DNA of 64,000 nucleotides from a halophilic archaeon SHRA6 (GTDB lineage Archaea > Halobacteriota > Halobacteria > Halobacteriales > Haloferacaceae), in NCBI GenBank assembly GCA_005239175.1, contig ML241294.1, positions 1 to 64,000 on the forward strand. The letters are read 5' to 3'. The position numbers and the translations under genes were made by a program. The notes beneath the pieces were generated by a model. The model saw nothing but the letters and a program-made list of their open reading frames with translations. It was not told the origin of the DNA and did not search any database. Of this stretch, positions 20,423 to 28,979 are shown piece after piece; the stretch's first letter is position 1, and each line of letters opens with the position of its first letter.

Positions 20423-21331
20423 TTACAGCACTGTTTTTCCGAAGGCGCTCGCCGCAAGCTCGGTTGCGAGTGTGGCAGTCTCGTTGTTGCGATCGAGAGT
20501 TGGGTTCACTTCGACCAGATCAAAGGAGCGTAGCTCCTCGCGTTCGGCAACCAGTTCCATCGCTGCATGGGCTTCTCGATACGTAACGCCGCCGCGGACG
20601 GGCGTGCCGACACCGGGAGCTTCCTTCGGATCGAGCCAGTCGAGATCGAGACTGACATGCACGCCGTCAGTACCCTCACAGGCGGTTTCGAGGGCCGCTC
20701 TCGTCACATCGACAATGCCGCGGGTGTCGATATCGTTCATCGAGTAGGCGGTGATACCGCGATCGGCCAAGAGCGCCCGCTCGTCCGCATCGACACTTCG
20801 CAGTCCAACCATCGCAAGATTCGTCTCCGAAAACCGCGGCGCGTTCGCCCACTCAGTGTCAGCGAACTCGCCGATCCCGAGTGCAGCAGCCAGCGGCATC
20901 CCGTGGATGTTGCCGCTTGGGGAGGTCTTCGGCGTGTTGAGATCAGCGTGCGCGTCAAACCAGACTGCGCCGATATCTGCGTCTCGTGCTGAGCCTCGAA
21001 GGGAGCCGATCGCGACCGAGTGATCGCCCCCGAGTACCAGCGGTGTGGCTCCTTCTTCAAGCGTGTTTGCGACCTCATCTGCGAGCCGCGAACAGACATC
21101 GGCGGTCTCTTTGAGGAACTTCGCCTGGCCAGCGGGCGGCTGGGTGGTATCTGGGTCGCGCTCCTCTGCACGGGGGGCGAGCAGGTCGCCGCTGTCGATC
21201 GGTTCGACGCCAGCTTCACGAAGTCGAGAGGCAAGTCCACCGTACCGGATCGCCGATGGGCCCATGTCGACACCGCGTCGATTCGCGCCGTAGTCGGTCG
21301 GTGCGCCGATGATCCTGACCTGACTGGACAT
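20423..21331 (-). CDS. rocF: Arginase family ureohydrolase (probable arginase)
   Basis: The 302-residue enzyme probably hydrolyses arginine to ornithine and urea. All manganese-binding motifs are present: GGDHSVA, WFDAHADLNT, and SLDLDWLDP, with the late FDLVEVNPTLD. The N-terminal MSSQVRIIGAPTDYGANRRG and the SPSGNIHGMPLA substrate loop match arginases better than agmatinases. The family usually has a glycine where this protein has a tryptophan in SLDLDWLDP; both aspartates are kept. It is monocistronic, convergent with gyrA. Confidence 0.87.
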   Translation of the reverse strand: MSSQVRIIGAPTDYGANRRGVDMGPSAIRYGGLASRLREAGVEPIDSGDLLAPRAEERDPDTTQPPAGQAKFLKETADVCSRLADEVANTLEEGATPLVLGGDHSVAIGSLRGSARDADIGAVWFDAHADLNTPKTSPSGNIHGMPLAAALGIGEFADTEWANAPRFSETNLAMVGLRSVDADERALLADRGITAYSMNDIDTRGIVDVTRAALETACEGTDGVHVSLDLDWLDPKEAPGVGTPVRGGVTYREAHAAMELVAEREELRSFDLVEVNPTLDRNNETATLATELAASAFGKTVL

Positions 21332-21405
21332 ACCGAAGGGTCCGAGCGGCGGTACTTACATTATCGGGTCTCCTGCGATCGGTGGTGAAGAGACGTGCTG
21401 AATTC

Positions 21406-21421
21406 TATATATTGTTATATA
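21406..21421. repeat. AT-rich near-palindrome in a divergent promoter region
   Basis: The 16-bp TATATATTGTTATATA between the arginase and winged-helix genes is close to an inverted repeat. It could contain a TATA element for either strand or an operator for the winged-helix protein. The role is inferred only from its position. Confidence 0.35.
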
Positions 21422-21452
21422 CAGATTACTAACCAGGTCGGTCTTCCATCGG

Positions 21453-21459
21453 GTTTAAG
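21453..21459 (+). promoter_or_regulatory. TATA box for the winged-helix regulator
   Basis: GTTTAAG ends 24 bp before the ATG at 21484, the usual distance for a leaderless haloarchaeal gene. Confidence 0.4.
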
Positions 21460-21483
21460 AAGGTTCCTCACGAACGATTCGCT

Positions 21484-22017
21484 ATGTCATCGATCGAGCT
21501 CACATCGAGTCAAAAGACGATTCTCACGGCACTCATCAACTTACACCGTGAGACCGAAGACGCAGTGAAGGGCGAGGATATCGCCGAAGAGGTGGACAGA
21601 AACCCTGGTACGATCAGAAACCAGATGCAGAGTCTGAAAGCACTCCAACTGGTCGAGGGTGTTCCGGGGCCGAAAGGCGGCTACAAGCCAACGGCGAACG
21701 CATACGAAGCTCTCGACGTCCAACAGATGGACGAGCCGGCATTCGTCCCAATGTTCCACGATGGCGAGGAGGTCAAAAACGCGAATGTCGAGGAAATAAA
21801 CCTCTCAAGCGTGCACCACCCCGAACTGTGCCGGGCTGAGATTCACCTGCAGGGATCGGTCCGTGATTTCCACGAAGGAGATACGGTTGTTGTTGGACCA
21901 ACACCATTGTCGAAGCTGGTTATCACGGGTACACTTGATGGCAAAGACGATACGAACAACATCCTCATCCTCCAAATCGACGACATGGAAGCGCCGGCCG
22001 AAGAGCCTGCACACTAA
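21484..22017 (+). CDS. Winged-helix (Rrf2-like) transcriptional regulator
   Basis: The 177-residue protein has an N-terminal winged helix of about 70 residues: SSQKTILTALINLHRETEDA, then KGEDIAEEVDRNPGTIRNQM and GGYKPTANAYEALDV. The second half (about 80-170) looks like a small beta-rich ligand or metal domain with DTVVVGPTPLSKLVITG, somewhat like a CBS or TOBE-like fold. No iron-sulphur cysteine triad of Rrf2 proteins is present; a single Cys is seen. It is a conserved haloarchaeal regulator type whose signal is unknown to me. It converges on the NADH dehydrogenase gene across a tandem repeat. Confidence 0.8.
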   Translation: MSSIELTSSQKTILTALINLHRETEDAVKGEDIAEEVDRNPGTIRNQMQSLKALQLVEGVPGPKGGYKPTANAYEALDVQQMDEPAFVPMFHDGEEVKNANVEEINLSSVHHPELCRAEIHLQGSVRDFHEGDTVVVGPTPLSKLVITGTLDGKDDTNNILILQIDDMEAPAEEPAH

Positions 22018-22041
22018 TATACGCTACCCAGCGACAGTCGT

Positions 22042-22123
22042 ATATCCCCGAACGCACTATCTGACGAGACTTTCATATCCCCGAACGCATCTACTCGACG
22101 AGAGTTACATATCTCCGAACGCA
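22042..22123. repeat. Tandem repeat, three copies, period 33-34 bp
   Basis: Copies start at 22042, 22075 and 22109, each opening with ATATCYCCGAACGCA and, in the first two, continuing with a CTMTCTGACGAGA-like stretch. The third copy covers the stop codon and last four sense codons of the minus-strand NADH dehydrogenase gene, so the array is a multiplication of the 3' end of that gene into the intergenic space. The copies follow one another directly, with no unique spacers. Confidence 0.85.
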
Positions 22124-23271
22124 CTGACGCCCCGCTTCGCAGAGGAGATATCGGCGATCCAGCGGGTTGCGATCGTCTTTTTCAGGAGTTTTGCTGCCGG
22201 CCCACCGAAGGTGTTGATCGGGACGAACATCACGTCGTGTGCGACGGCGTCTTCGCCGACAGAGACGACTGTCCCCTTGTCTGTGTGTTTCCAGGACTTC
22301 AGCGGTGCGCCGCGAACCGCACGAACGAGGTTCTCCCCGGCCACGTCTGCAGCCTGCCAGGCAGCTTGCGCGGTCGGCGGTGCAACCTCGTCTGATCCCT
22401 GATCGATCAGCGCGCTGTCGCCAATTGCGAAGACGCGATCGTCGCTCGTCTGGAAGTCTGACTCAGCGAAGATCCGGTTCGATCGTTCGTCCTTGTCGAT
22501 AGGCGCGTCCGCGATCTCGTCGTGTCCGGTAATGCCGCCAGTCCAGACGAGTACATCGTAGTCAAGTTCGTCGTCGCCGAGGTGAACCGCGTCCTCATCA
22601 ACGGCAGAAATAAAGTCGCCAGTGAGAATCTCGATGTTTCGATCGAGGAGCCGCTTTTTCAGCGCGCCCTGGATCTCTGGATCCTGGCCGGGGAAGATCT
22701 CATCCAGTCCCTCGACTAACTTGATGTTGATCGGTGCGCGGTTGTCGTCGCGGTATTCAGCGATCTCGCCGGCCGTCTGGATCCCTGACAATCCCGCCCC
22801 GCCGATGATGACCTCCGCTGGGTCACTCTGGGTCGCATCGGCTGCGGCCGATCGGATCGACTCGTTGATCGCACGCGCATCATCGAGGCTTTTCAGGGTC
22901 AGCGAGTGCTCTTTGAGCCCGTCTATTCCAAAGAAGGCGGTCGCGCTGCCGACGGCAACGAGCAGATAGTCGTACTCAACGGGGACGTCTTCATCTTCGA
23001 GGTCGATCGTCCGCTCGTCGGTGTCGATTTCGAGGACTCGATCACGGATGAAGTTCGTTGAGTCGGATTTGATCTCGTCGATCGGGATCGCTATCTCCGA
23101 TTCGACCCCTGGTTTACGAATAGCGCGATGAACCTCATGGAGCACGAGATGGTAGTCGTGTTCAGAAATCCACGTGAGTTGAGCTTCGCCCGGCTCAATG
23201 TGTTCTTCAAACGATTTAACCGCGCCAGCGCCTGCGTAGCCAGCGCCTATCACAACGACATGGTCGCTCAT
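22105..23271 (-). CDS. Type II NADH dehydrogenase (NDH-2 family)
   Basis: The 388-residue flavoprotein has the FAD-binding VVVIGAGYAGAGA at residues 4-16, a second Rossmann motif EVIIGGAGLSGIQTAGEIAE for NADH, and the late FAD motif VFAIGDSALI. The C-terminal region (after residue 310) contains an amphipathic segment with LKKTIATRWIADI typical of membrane association. The expected role is to oxidise NADH and reduce quinone at the inner face of the membrane without pumping protons. Sulfide:quinone reductases look related, but the paired redox cysteines they need are absent. Confidence 0.87.
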   Translation of the reverse strand: MSDHVVVIGAGYAGAGAVKSFEEHIEPGEAQLTWISEHDYHLVLHEVHRAIRKPGVESEIAIPIDEIKSDSTNFIRDRVLEIDTDERTIDLEDEDVPVEYDYLLVAVGSATAFFGIDGLKEHSLTLKSLDDARAINESIRSAAADATQSDPAEVIIGGAGLSGIQTAGEIAEYRDDNRAPINIKLVEGLDEIFPGQDPEIQGALKKRLLDRNIEILTGDFISAVDEDAVHLGDDELDYDVLVWTGGITGHDEIADAPIDKDERSNRIFAESDFQTSDDRVFAIGDSALIDQGSDEVAPPTAQAAWQAADVAGENLVRAVRGAPLKSWKHTDKGTVVSVGEDAVAHDVMFVPINTFGGPAAKLLKKTIATRWIADISSAKRGVSAFGDM

Positions 23272-23339
23272 GTCTCTGTATGCGAAACGAGGGGATAAAT
23301 CGCCTTTGAAACGGCCTTGTTCTCAAATTTACGCAGCAG

Positions 23340-24161
23340 CTATTCGATCGAGAGCCCGGCGTGCCAGCGATCGACACCAGCCTCAGCTTTGATTGCGTCC
23401 ATACGTGCGAGCAGTTTCGTCGCGAGGCTCGCGGTTTCGGCCGCACGCGATTCACCTTCGGTGCGGAACTCACCGGTCACACGGTTCGCGTAGACGCTGC
23501 AGACCGCACCTGCCCGCAAGCCGTAGAGATTCGCGATGGTCAAGATCGCGCTCGCCTCCATTTCGATGTTCGCGACGTTCGCGTCTTGGAGCTCTTCGAC
23601 GAGGCGATCGCTGCCTGCTGCAGTGAACCCCTCGAACCCCGAACGCCCCTGGCCGGCATAGAAGCTGTCAGCGCTCATCGTGAGTCCGACGTGGTAGTCG
23701 TAGCCAAGTCGTTCGGCGGCGGCAACGAGCGCGGAGACGACCTCGCCGTCGGCGACCGCAGGGTAATCCTCACGGACGTACTCGCTACTCGTGCCCTCCT
23801 GTCTGACGGCCCCGGAGGTAATGACCAGATCGCCGACAGCCATTTCAGGTTGGATTGCCCCGCAGGAGCCAACACGGATGAAGGTGTTTGCGCCGACGCG
23901 GGCGAGTTCCTCGACGGCGATCGCCGCAGACGGGCTGCCGATCCCAGTGGAGGTGACCGAAATTGGTTCCCCATCGTATGTTCCTGTCGCAGTTCGGTAC
24001 TCGCGATGATACGCCACCTCGGTTGCGTCCTCCCAGAGTGAGGTGACCTTATCGACACGTTCGGGATTTCCCGGTAACAACACGGTGTCGGCAACGTCGC
24101 CCTCGGCGAGTTCGATATGATACTGCACGTCCGCGTTCGGGTCTTCGCTGTCTCCGGGCAT
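23340..24161 (-). CDS. udp: Uridine phosphorylase (nucleoside phosphorylase family)
   Basis: The 273-residue protein belongs to the hexameric PNP/UDP family. Diagnostic segments are DTVLLPGNPERVDKVTSLW, the phosphate-binding FIRVGSCGAIQPEM, and NIEMEASAILTIANLYG containing the ribose-binding Glu-Met-Glu. Uracil specificity is suggested by overall similarity to uridine phosphorylases and by the neighbouring cytidine deaminase 57 bp upstream on the same strand, which together would convert cytidine to uracil and ribose-1-phosphate. It probably feeds the archaeal pentose bisphosphate or nucleotide salvage routes. Confidence 0.88.
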   Translation of the reverse strand: MPGDSEDPNADVQYHIELAEGDVADTVLLPGNPERVDKVTSLWEDATEVAYHREYRTATGTYDGEPISVTSTGIGSPSAAIAVEELARVGANTFIRVGSCGAIQPEMAVGDLVITSGAVRQEGTSSEYVREDYPAVADGEVVSALVAAAERLGYDYHVGLTMSADSFYAGQGRSGFEGFTAAGSDRLVEELQDANVANIEMEASAILTIANLYGLRAGAVCSVYANRVTGEFRTEGESRAAETASLATKLLARMDAIKAEAGVDRWHAGLSIE

Positions 24162-24218
24162 GGCCTCGTTGTTCTCAACGGCAGAACAAATGTCTGTCGC
24201 GTCTGTGTGGGCGCTGGC

Positions 24219-24641
24219 TTATGAATCGCGAGCCGCTTCGGCATCTTGCAGCGTTTCGAGCGAGATCGTGTTGGGCAGGAGCTCGCCGAGGGTGTACTCG
24301 GCACGGTCGTCGCCGCCGAGATCACAGACGACCGGCATCTCCGCCGCACAGAACTCCGCAAGCGACTGCCGGCACATCCCACACGGGGTGACGCCGTCAC
24401 GAACGCCAGAGGTAACCGCAAGGCCTGTAAACTCGCGGTGGCCGTCAGTGATCGCCGCTGCGAGGGCGACCTCCTCGGCGTGGAGGCTGTTCGAGTAGTT
24501 CGCGTTCTCGATGTTACAGCCGGTGTAGACATCTCCATCAGCGGTTTGGAGCGCAGCCCCAACGCGATACTCTGAGTACGGGACGTACGCATCCGGCAAC
24601 ACGCCGCGAGCGGCCGCGATCAGCTCGTCAAAATCGACCAT
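24219..24641 (-). CDS. cdd: Cytidine deaminase
   Basis: The 140-residue protein deaminates cytidine to uridine. The zinc site is formed by His54-Ala-Glu56 (SLHAEEVAL) and PCGMCRQ (Cys87, Cys90), and the substrate loop YVPYSEYRVGAAL and GCNIENANYSNS are present. Many short tetrameric enzymes carry Cys at the first metal position; here it is His, as in the larger dimeric class. The start at 24641 is chosen because the preceding frame has no family similarity. It is upstream of and likely cotranscribed with udp. Confidence 0.93.
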   Translation of the reverse strand: MVDFDELIAAARGVLPDAYVPYSEYRVGAALQTADGDVYTGCNIENANYSNSLHAEEVALAAAITDGHREFTGLAVTSGVRDGVTPCGMCRQSLAEFCAAEMPVVCDLGGDDRAEYTLGELLPNTISLETLQDAEAARDS

Positions 24642-24758
24642 ACGAGGACCTCGGTGGCGATCGCCGAGTAGGTTTCGGCTCCCACACCGAAAAGCCACGG
24701 TCGGGGTGTGGAGAAGTCGAAGGGAAACGGCCAAGCGAATCCCGCTCGTACAGTAGAT

Positions 24759-25079
24759 GTGACCGAAACTGAGTCCGAGTCCGAACCGACGGACGATCGC
24801 GCCTCCGACGCAGACGCCCCGAGCATGCGAGGGCGGACAATTCTCATTGCGGTCGGTGTCTCAGTCGTCGCAACCGCCGGAATTCTTGGACTGTTCGTTG
24901 GCGCGCTGGGAGCCGAGCAACTGACGGAACTCGTTGTGTTCAACCTGTTCGCCGTACCGATGACCCCGCTTTGGGTCGCCGGCTACGCAATGGCGGCGAC
25001 CACGACCGTGCTCGTCGTACTGTTTGGCGTGGTCGCGTTCGCCGCAAAGTTCGATACCCGGTCGGATGAACCGACGTGA
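24759..25079 (+). CDS. Small two-helix membrane protein
   Basis: A GTG start at 24759 gives 106 residues: an acidic N-terminal tail rich in Glu, Ser and Asp (about 30 residues), then two membrane helices (ILIAVGVSVVATAGILGLFV and YAMAATTTVLVVLFGVVAFA). An in-frame ATG at 24708 is possible, but it would overlap the promoter zone of the divergent deaminase gene. I do not recognise a function. The protein is followed 38 bp later by another small membrane protein with its own TATA element. Confidence 0.65.
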   Translation: MTETESESEPTDDRASDADAPSMRGRTILIAVGVSVVATAGILGLFVGALGAEQLTELVVFNLFAVPMTPLWVAGYAMAATTTVLVVLFGVVAFAAKFDTRSDEPT

Positions 25080-25088
25080 TCCCGGCTG

Positions 25089-25097
25089 TTTTTATCC
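25089..25097 (+). promoter_or_regulatory. TATA box for the 83-residue membrane protein
   Basis: TTTTTATCC ends 20 bp before the ATG at 25118 and fits a leaderless transcript. It supports the start at 25118 over the in-frame ATG at 25076. Confidence 0.45.
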
Positions 25098-25117
25098 GTT
25101 CCTGTCTTAGCTGTGGT

Positions 25118-25369
25118 ATGGCCGCTGCCACGAACGACGTCGACGACGCCGACGAGCATCCCCCATCGGAGGTGATCGACTCCGGACGGAACCGCCGCCG
25201 GGCCGCGCTGTATTCGCTACCGTTTTTATTGTTGGGGCTTGGGAACGTCGCGCTCATCCTCGGGTGGGGGCTCGAACCGCTGTGGGGGTTCATGTTGTTG
25301 CCACCGATTCTGTTCTGTACAGTGTTGACGTACATCGTGTTCAGCACCGACTTTCTGGACGATCGCTAA
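25118..25369 (+). CDS. Small two-helix membrane protein
   Basis: The 83-residue protein has a polar acidic N-terminus (about 28 residues) and two hydrophobic helices (ALYSLPFLLLGLGNVALILG and FMLLPPILFCTVLTYIVFS), ending in a short DFLDDR tail. A TATA box is placed correctly for this start. The function is unknown. It and the gene before it look like a pair of haloarchaeal membrane proteins. Confidence 0.7.
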   Translation: MAAATNDVDDADEHPPSEVIDSGRNRRRAALYSLPFLLLGLGNVALILGWGLEPLWGFMLLPPILFCTVLTYIVFSTDFLDDR

Positions 25370-25412
25370 GCTGTTAATTGCCGATCGCGAGCCGAACCCG
25401 TTCGAAACCCGG

Positions 25413-25997
25413 TCAGCGCCCGGTGTCGTACTTGTAGGTTGCTGAGTCGGGATCGATCCCAAAGTCTTCGGGGCGTTCCTCGGGCTCACCACTCTCGGAG
25501 TCGTTTCGAACAGCCGTTTTGAACCGTTCGCGGGCCCGCTCGGGCATTTCGAACGCTCCCTTCAGCACAAGACCGACCACGTCTTCGTCGACAGCTTCTC
25601 GCTTGGTCTCCAGCCGATCCTGGAGTGGGTCAGGGAGTTCATCGTCGGCGATCGGCTCGAAGCCGTACTGGGTGAGGTACGACGCCTCGTCGGTAAGTGA
25701 GTATACCTGGTCGAATCCCTCGTCGCGGGCTTTCGTCACGAGTCGCTCAACGACGTGCGCGCCGACACCCTGGCCGCGCCACCCTGAGAGAACGCCGATA
25801 CCGGTGAGCTCACATACGTCTGGATCGCCCTTGTGAATCCGGAGCCGTCCGAACCCGACGCGTTCGTTCGACGCCTCGTCCATCGCGATCACGTAGTCCC
25901 GTGAGCGAAACGCCTCCTCGTCGAGTCCCATCGCCTCGATGTGATCGAGCAGCCAGACCTCGTCCCGGTTTTTCGCGTCACGGACGTACATATCCAT
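25413..25997 (-). CDS. GNAT family N-acetyltransferase
   Basis: The 194-residue protein has a GNAT domain in its first 125 residues. The acetyl-CoA pyrophosphate loop is GWRGQGVGAHVVERLV (the R/Q-x-x-G-x-G/A motif), preceded by the strand VCELTGIGVLS and followed by YLTQYGFEPI. The remaining 70 residues are acidic and not part of the fold. The start at 25997 leaves the natural beginning MDMYVRDAKNRDE. Substrate is unknown; amino-acid N-acetyltransferase and protein acetyltransferase roles are both possible. It is divergent from the acyl-CoA synthetase gene with a 111-bp gap. Confidence 0.82.
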   Translation of the reverse strand: MDMYVRDAKNRDEVWLLDHIEAMGLDEEAFRSRDYVIAMDEASNERVGFGRLRIHKGDPDVCELTGIGVLSGWRGQGVGAHVVERLVTKARDEGFDQVYSLTDEASYLTQYGFEPIADDELPDPLQDRLETKREAVDEDVVGLVLKGAFEMPERARERFKTAVRNDSESGEPEERPEDFGIDPDSATYKYDTGR

Positions 25998-26108
25998 CTG
26001 TACTGCTGGGGCGTGCAAAAACGTTCCCCGGTCACCGAGACATGGCTAGATGCTCTGGTCGTCGAACACAGATGAAAAATTATGTAGGTTGCGCATCGAT
26101 CGGTAGGT

Positions 26109-28145
26109 ATGGCTGAGTACGAGGGCTTCGACGAGATTGTCCACGAGCCCGATCCCGACTTCGTCGAGCGATCGAACGTCGCCGCGTTCATGCGACAGTA
26201 CGACATCGCAGATTACGACGAGCTACTGGCGCGGTGTGGACCGGGAATCGACGGCCTCGAAGAGTCGGGCGTCGAGTGGTTCTGGGACGAGCTCCCAGAA
26301 TACCTCGGGCTCGAATTCGATGAGCCGTACGATCGCGTCCGCGACGACAGCGAGGGACCCCAGTTCACGCGGTGGTATCCGGGCGGGCAGCTCAACATCG
26401 CCCACAACGTCGTCGATCGCCACGCCGGCACCGACGATTCAAATCGAAACCGCGTCGCCTGCATCTGGGAGGGAGAACCCGGCGACACCCGGGAGATCAC
26501 CTTCCACGAGTTGGCCCGCGAGTCAAATCAGGTCGCAAACGCGCTCGTCGATCGAGGGATCGAGCCCGGCGATACGGTTGGGCTGTATATGCCGATGGTC
26601 CCCGAGGTCATCTCGATCCTGTACGGCTGTTTCAAACTCGGCGCGATCGCGGTGCCGATCTTTTCGGGGTTCGGCACGGAGGCGGTCGCAACGCGAATCC
26701 GCGACAGCGGGTGTACGGTGCTTTTCACCGGCGACGGCTTCCACCGGCGTGGCTCACCGGTGTATCTGAAAGCGACGGCAGACGACGCGATCGCCGAGAG
26801 CGACACCATCGAAGACGTCGTCGTCTACGATCGGCTCGGGTCACGGGACGCAATAGAGCACACTGGCGTTGACGGGAACGAGGAGTCAGGACAGATTTCG
26901 TGGCATGACGATCGCGACACATGGTGGGAGGACGCTATTGAGAGTCAATCGGCTGCGTTCGAAACGCGATCGGTCCCGTCCGATCACGAGGCAATGCTGT
27001 TGTACTCCTCTGGAACGACGGGCACGCCGAAAGGGATCGTCCAGACCCACGCGGGGGTGCTCGTGCAGTGCGCAAAGGAGATCCACTTCGGCTTCGATCA
27101 AAAGCCGCACGATCGCTTCTTTTGGCTCTCGGACATCGGCTGGATGATGGGGCCGTGGACGCTCATCGGCAACCACGCCTTCGGCGGCACGGTGTTCATG
27201 TACGAGGGCGCACCGGATTACCCAGGTCCCGATCGGCTCTTCGAGATGATCGATCGCCACGGAATTACGACGTTTGGAATCTCTCCAACGGCGATCCGGG
27301 CACTCCGAAAACACGGCGATTCAATCCTGGAGGGCCACGATCTTTCGAGCCTGCGGTTGCTCGGCTCGACCGGCGAACCATGGGACCCCGAGTCGTGGCT
27401 GTGGTTCTACGAACACGTTGGCCGCGGGGAGGCGCCGATCATCAACATCTCCGGCGGCACAGAGATCTGTGGCTGCTTTTTGATGCCGATGCCGACCCAG
27501 CCCCTGAAGCCGTGTACCCTCGGCGGCCCGGGGCTCGGGATGAACATCGACATCGTCGACGCAGACGGAAACAGCATCCGTGAGCACAACGAGCGTGGCT
27601 ACCTCGTCGCCCGAGACTCCTGTCCGTCGATGACGAAATCGCTTTGGTCCGGCGACGATCGCTACCTCAAGGAATACTGGAGTACGTGGGAGAATCTGTG
27701 GGACCACGGCGACTGGGCACAAAAAGACGAGGACGGCTTCTGGTTCCTCCACGGCCGTGCGGACGACGCGCTCAACGTCGCCGGCCGGAAGGTTGGCCCC
27801 GCAGAGATCGAAGGGGTATTGATCGACCACGAGGCTGTTAATCAGGCCGCCGCGGTCGGTGTGCCCGACGACACAACGGGCACGGCAGTCGTCGCCTACG
27901 TGGTACTGGAGGACGGTGTCGAGCCGACTGAGGAGCTCCGTGAGGAGCTTCGTACGATCGTCGGCGAGGAACACGGCAAGCCCTTCCGTCCAAAGGAGAT
28001 TGCGTTTGTCTCGGCGTTCCCCAAGACCCAGAGCGGCAAAATAATCCGGCGGGCGATCGCCGCCGCCCACGCAGGTGAGGATCCCGGCGACCTCTCCAGT
28101 ATGGAAAACCCAGAGGCGCTCGAAGCGATCAAAGCCGCACGGTGA
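26109..28145 (+). CDS. Acetyl-/acyl-CoA synthetase (AMP-forming)
   Basis: The 678-residue enzyme activates a carboxylic acid with ATP and CoA. The adenylation P-loop is YSSGTTGTPKGIVQTH, followed by WMMGPWTLIGNHAFGG, the acetyl-CoA synthetase-like INISGGTEICGCFL, the hinge WFLHGRADDALNVAGRKVGP and the catalytic lysine in PKTQSGKIIRRAI. An N-terminal ACS-type extension of about 100 residues is present. Similarity is to the acetyl/propionyl-CoA synthetase group, but the acid is not certain, so no symbol is given. It converges, with 21 bp between, on a gene for a shortened adenylation-like protein. Confidence 0.9.
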   Translation: MAEYEGFDEIVHEPDPDFVERSNVAAFMRQYDIADYDELLARCGPGIDGLEESGVEWFWDELPEYLGLEFDEPYDRVRDDSEGPQFTRWYPGGQLNIAHNVVDRHAGTDDSNRNRVACIWEGEPGDTREITFHELARESNQVANALVDRGIEPGDTVGLYMPMVPEVISILYGCFKLGAIAVPIFSGFGTEAVATRIRDSGCTVLFTGDGFHRRGSPVYLKATADDAIAESDTIEDVVVYDRLGSRDAIEHTGVDGNEESGQISWHDDRDTWWEDAIESQSAAFETRSVPSDHEAMLLYSSGTTGTPKGIVQTHAGVLVQCAKEIHFGFDQKPHDRFFWLSDIGWMMGPWTLIGNHAFGGTVFMYEGAPDYPGPDRLFEMIDRHGITTFGISPTAIRALRKHGDSILEGHDLSSLRLLGSTGEPWDPESWLWFYEHVGRGEAPIINISGGTEICGCFLMPMPTQPLKPCTLGGPGLGMNIDIVDADGNSIREHNERGYLVARDSCPSMTKSLWSGDDRYLKEYWSTWENLWDHGDWAQKDEDGFWFLHGRADDALNVAGRKVGPAEIEGVLIDHEAVNQAAAVGVPDDTTGTAVVAYVVLEDGVEPTEELREELRTIVGEEHGKPFRPKEIAFVSAFPKTQSGKIIRRAIAAAHAGEDPGDLSSMENPEALEAIKAAR

Positions 28146-28166
28146 GGTGATGGCGCCGGAGAGGCG

Positions 28167-28928
28167 CTACGAGTTGAGCGGACTGTCGGAGATGTCGTAG
28201 CTTCGATCGATCCCGAACATGGCGTGATCGGAGTTGGGGTCTGCGATGATGGCGTCAGATCTCTCAAGGGTTGCTCTATCGACGTCGTCGACTGCCTGTC
28301 GGTCGCCGACAAAGACTGCAGTCGCGCCAACCGAGAGGGCGGCGATCGCCCCGCCGGCGATCGTCCGAGGATCGCTAAAGGACGTCGACACAGCGATCGT
28401 CTCCTCAGCAGTCAGCCCGAGAACGTCGACAGCATCGGCTGCAGCCGCAAGGAGGTCGCCGTGGGTGTACGTCGAATCCTTGGCGACGAGGACTGGAGTG
28501 TCGGAGGTCGCGTCGCTGGGTGGCGTTGCTGGATTTTCGCTCCACACTTCTGCTTCCCAGTGGGTTGTCGCAGAGTCGGTCGGTGGGCCGTTGTACACCG
28601 CGAGTCGTGTCCCCGGCTCGACGTCGAGGTCAGCCTCACGATCGACGTGTGAGAGTACGACCCGCGGAGACGAGGTCGTGAGATCGAATGTCGCGACTGC
28701 GCTGAGTTGTGCGGCACCAAAAAACGCAAGCAGTGCTTCAGGGGCCGGACGGGGATCGATCGCAACGGTCGCGCCCTCGCTCACCCCAAGATACCGCAGC
28801 ACGTTCGCAGATTTGTAGGCAGTCGTGATGAAGTCCCGGTAGCTCATCTCACGATCGGTCGCCGGAAACCGTACCGCTGGGGTTGACGATCGTCGATCGC
28901 GGGCAAGCAGGTCCGGTAGCGTCTCCAT
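28167..28928 (-). CDS. Stand-alone adenylation-like protein lacking catalytic half
   Basis: The 253-residue protein matches the N-terminal subdomain of AMP-forming ligases: TDREMSYRDFITTAYKSANV, LRYLGVSEGATVAIDPRPAP and LLAFFGAAQLSAVATFDL. The serine/glycine P-loop (SGTTGxPKG) is absent; at its place lies VLVAKDSTYTHGDLLAAAAD. The hinge and catalytic lysine domain are also missing. The reading frame is clean and codon use is normal, so it is likely a conserved haloarchaeal protein with a binding rather than catalytic role, not fresh debris. A relation to the convergent synthetase is possible. Confidence 0.7.
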   Translation of the reverse strand: METLPDLLARDRRSSTPAVRFPATDREMSYRDFITTAYKSANVLRYLGVSEGATVAIDPRPAPEALLAFFGAAQLSAVATFDLTTSSPRVVLSHVDREADLDVEPGTRLAVYNGPPTDSATTHWEAEVWSENPATPPSDATSDTPVLVAKDSTYTHGDLLAAAADAVDVLGLTAEETIAVSTSFSDPRTIAGGAIAALSVGATAVFVGDRQAVDDVDRATLERSDAIIADPNSDHAMFGIDRSYDISDSPLNS

Positions 28929-28979
28929 AGGTAGGTGTTGGAATGACGGCGTGGTGAACGTACCGAAACCAAACGACGC

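Noticed and set aside
22105-23271. Sulfide:quinone oxidoreductase for the NDH-2-like protein
   Set aside because: The pair of redox cysteines required by that enzyme is not found, so NADH dehydrogenase was preferred.
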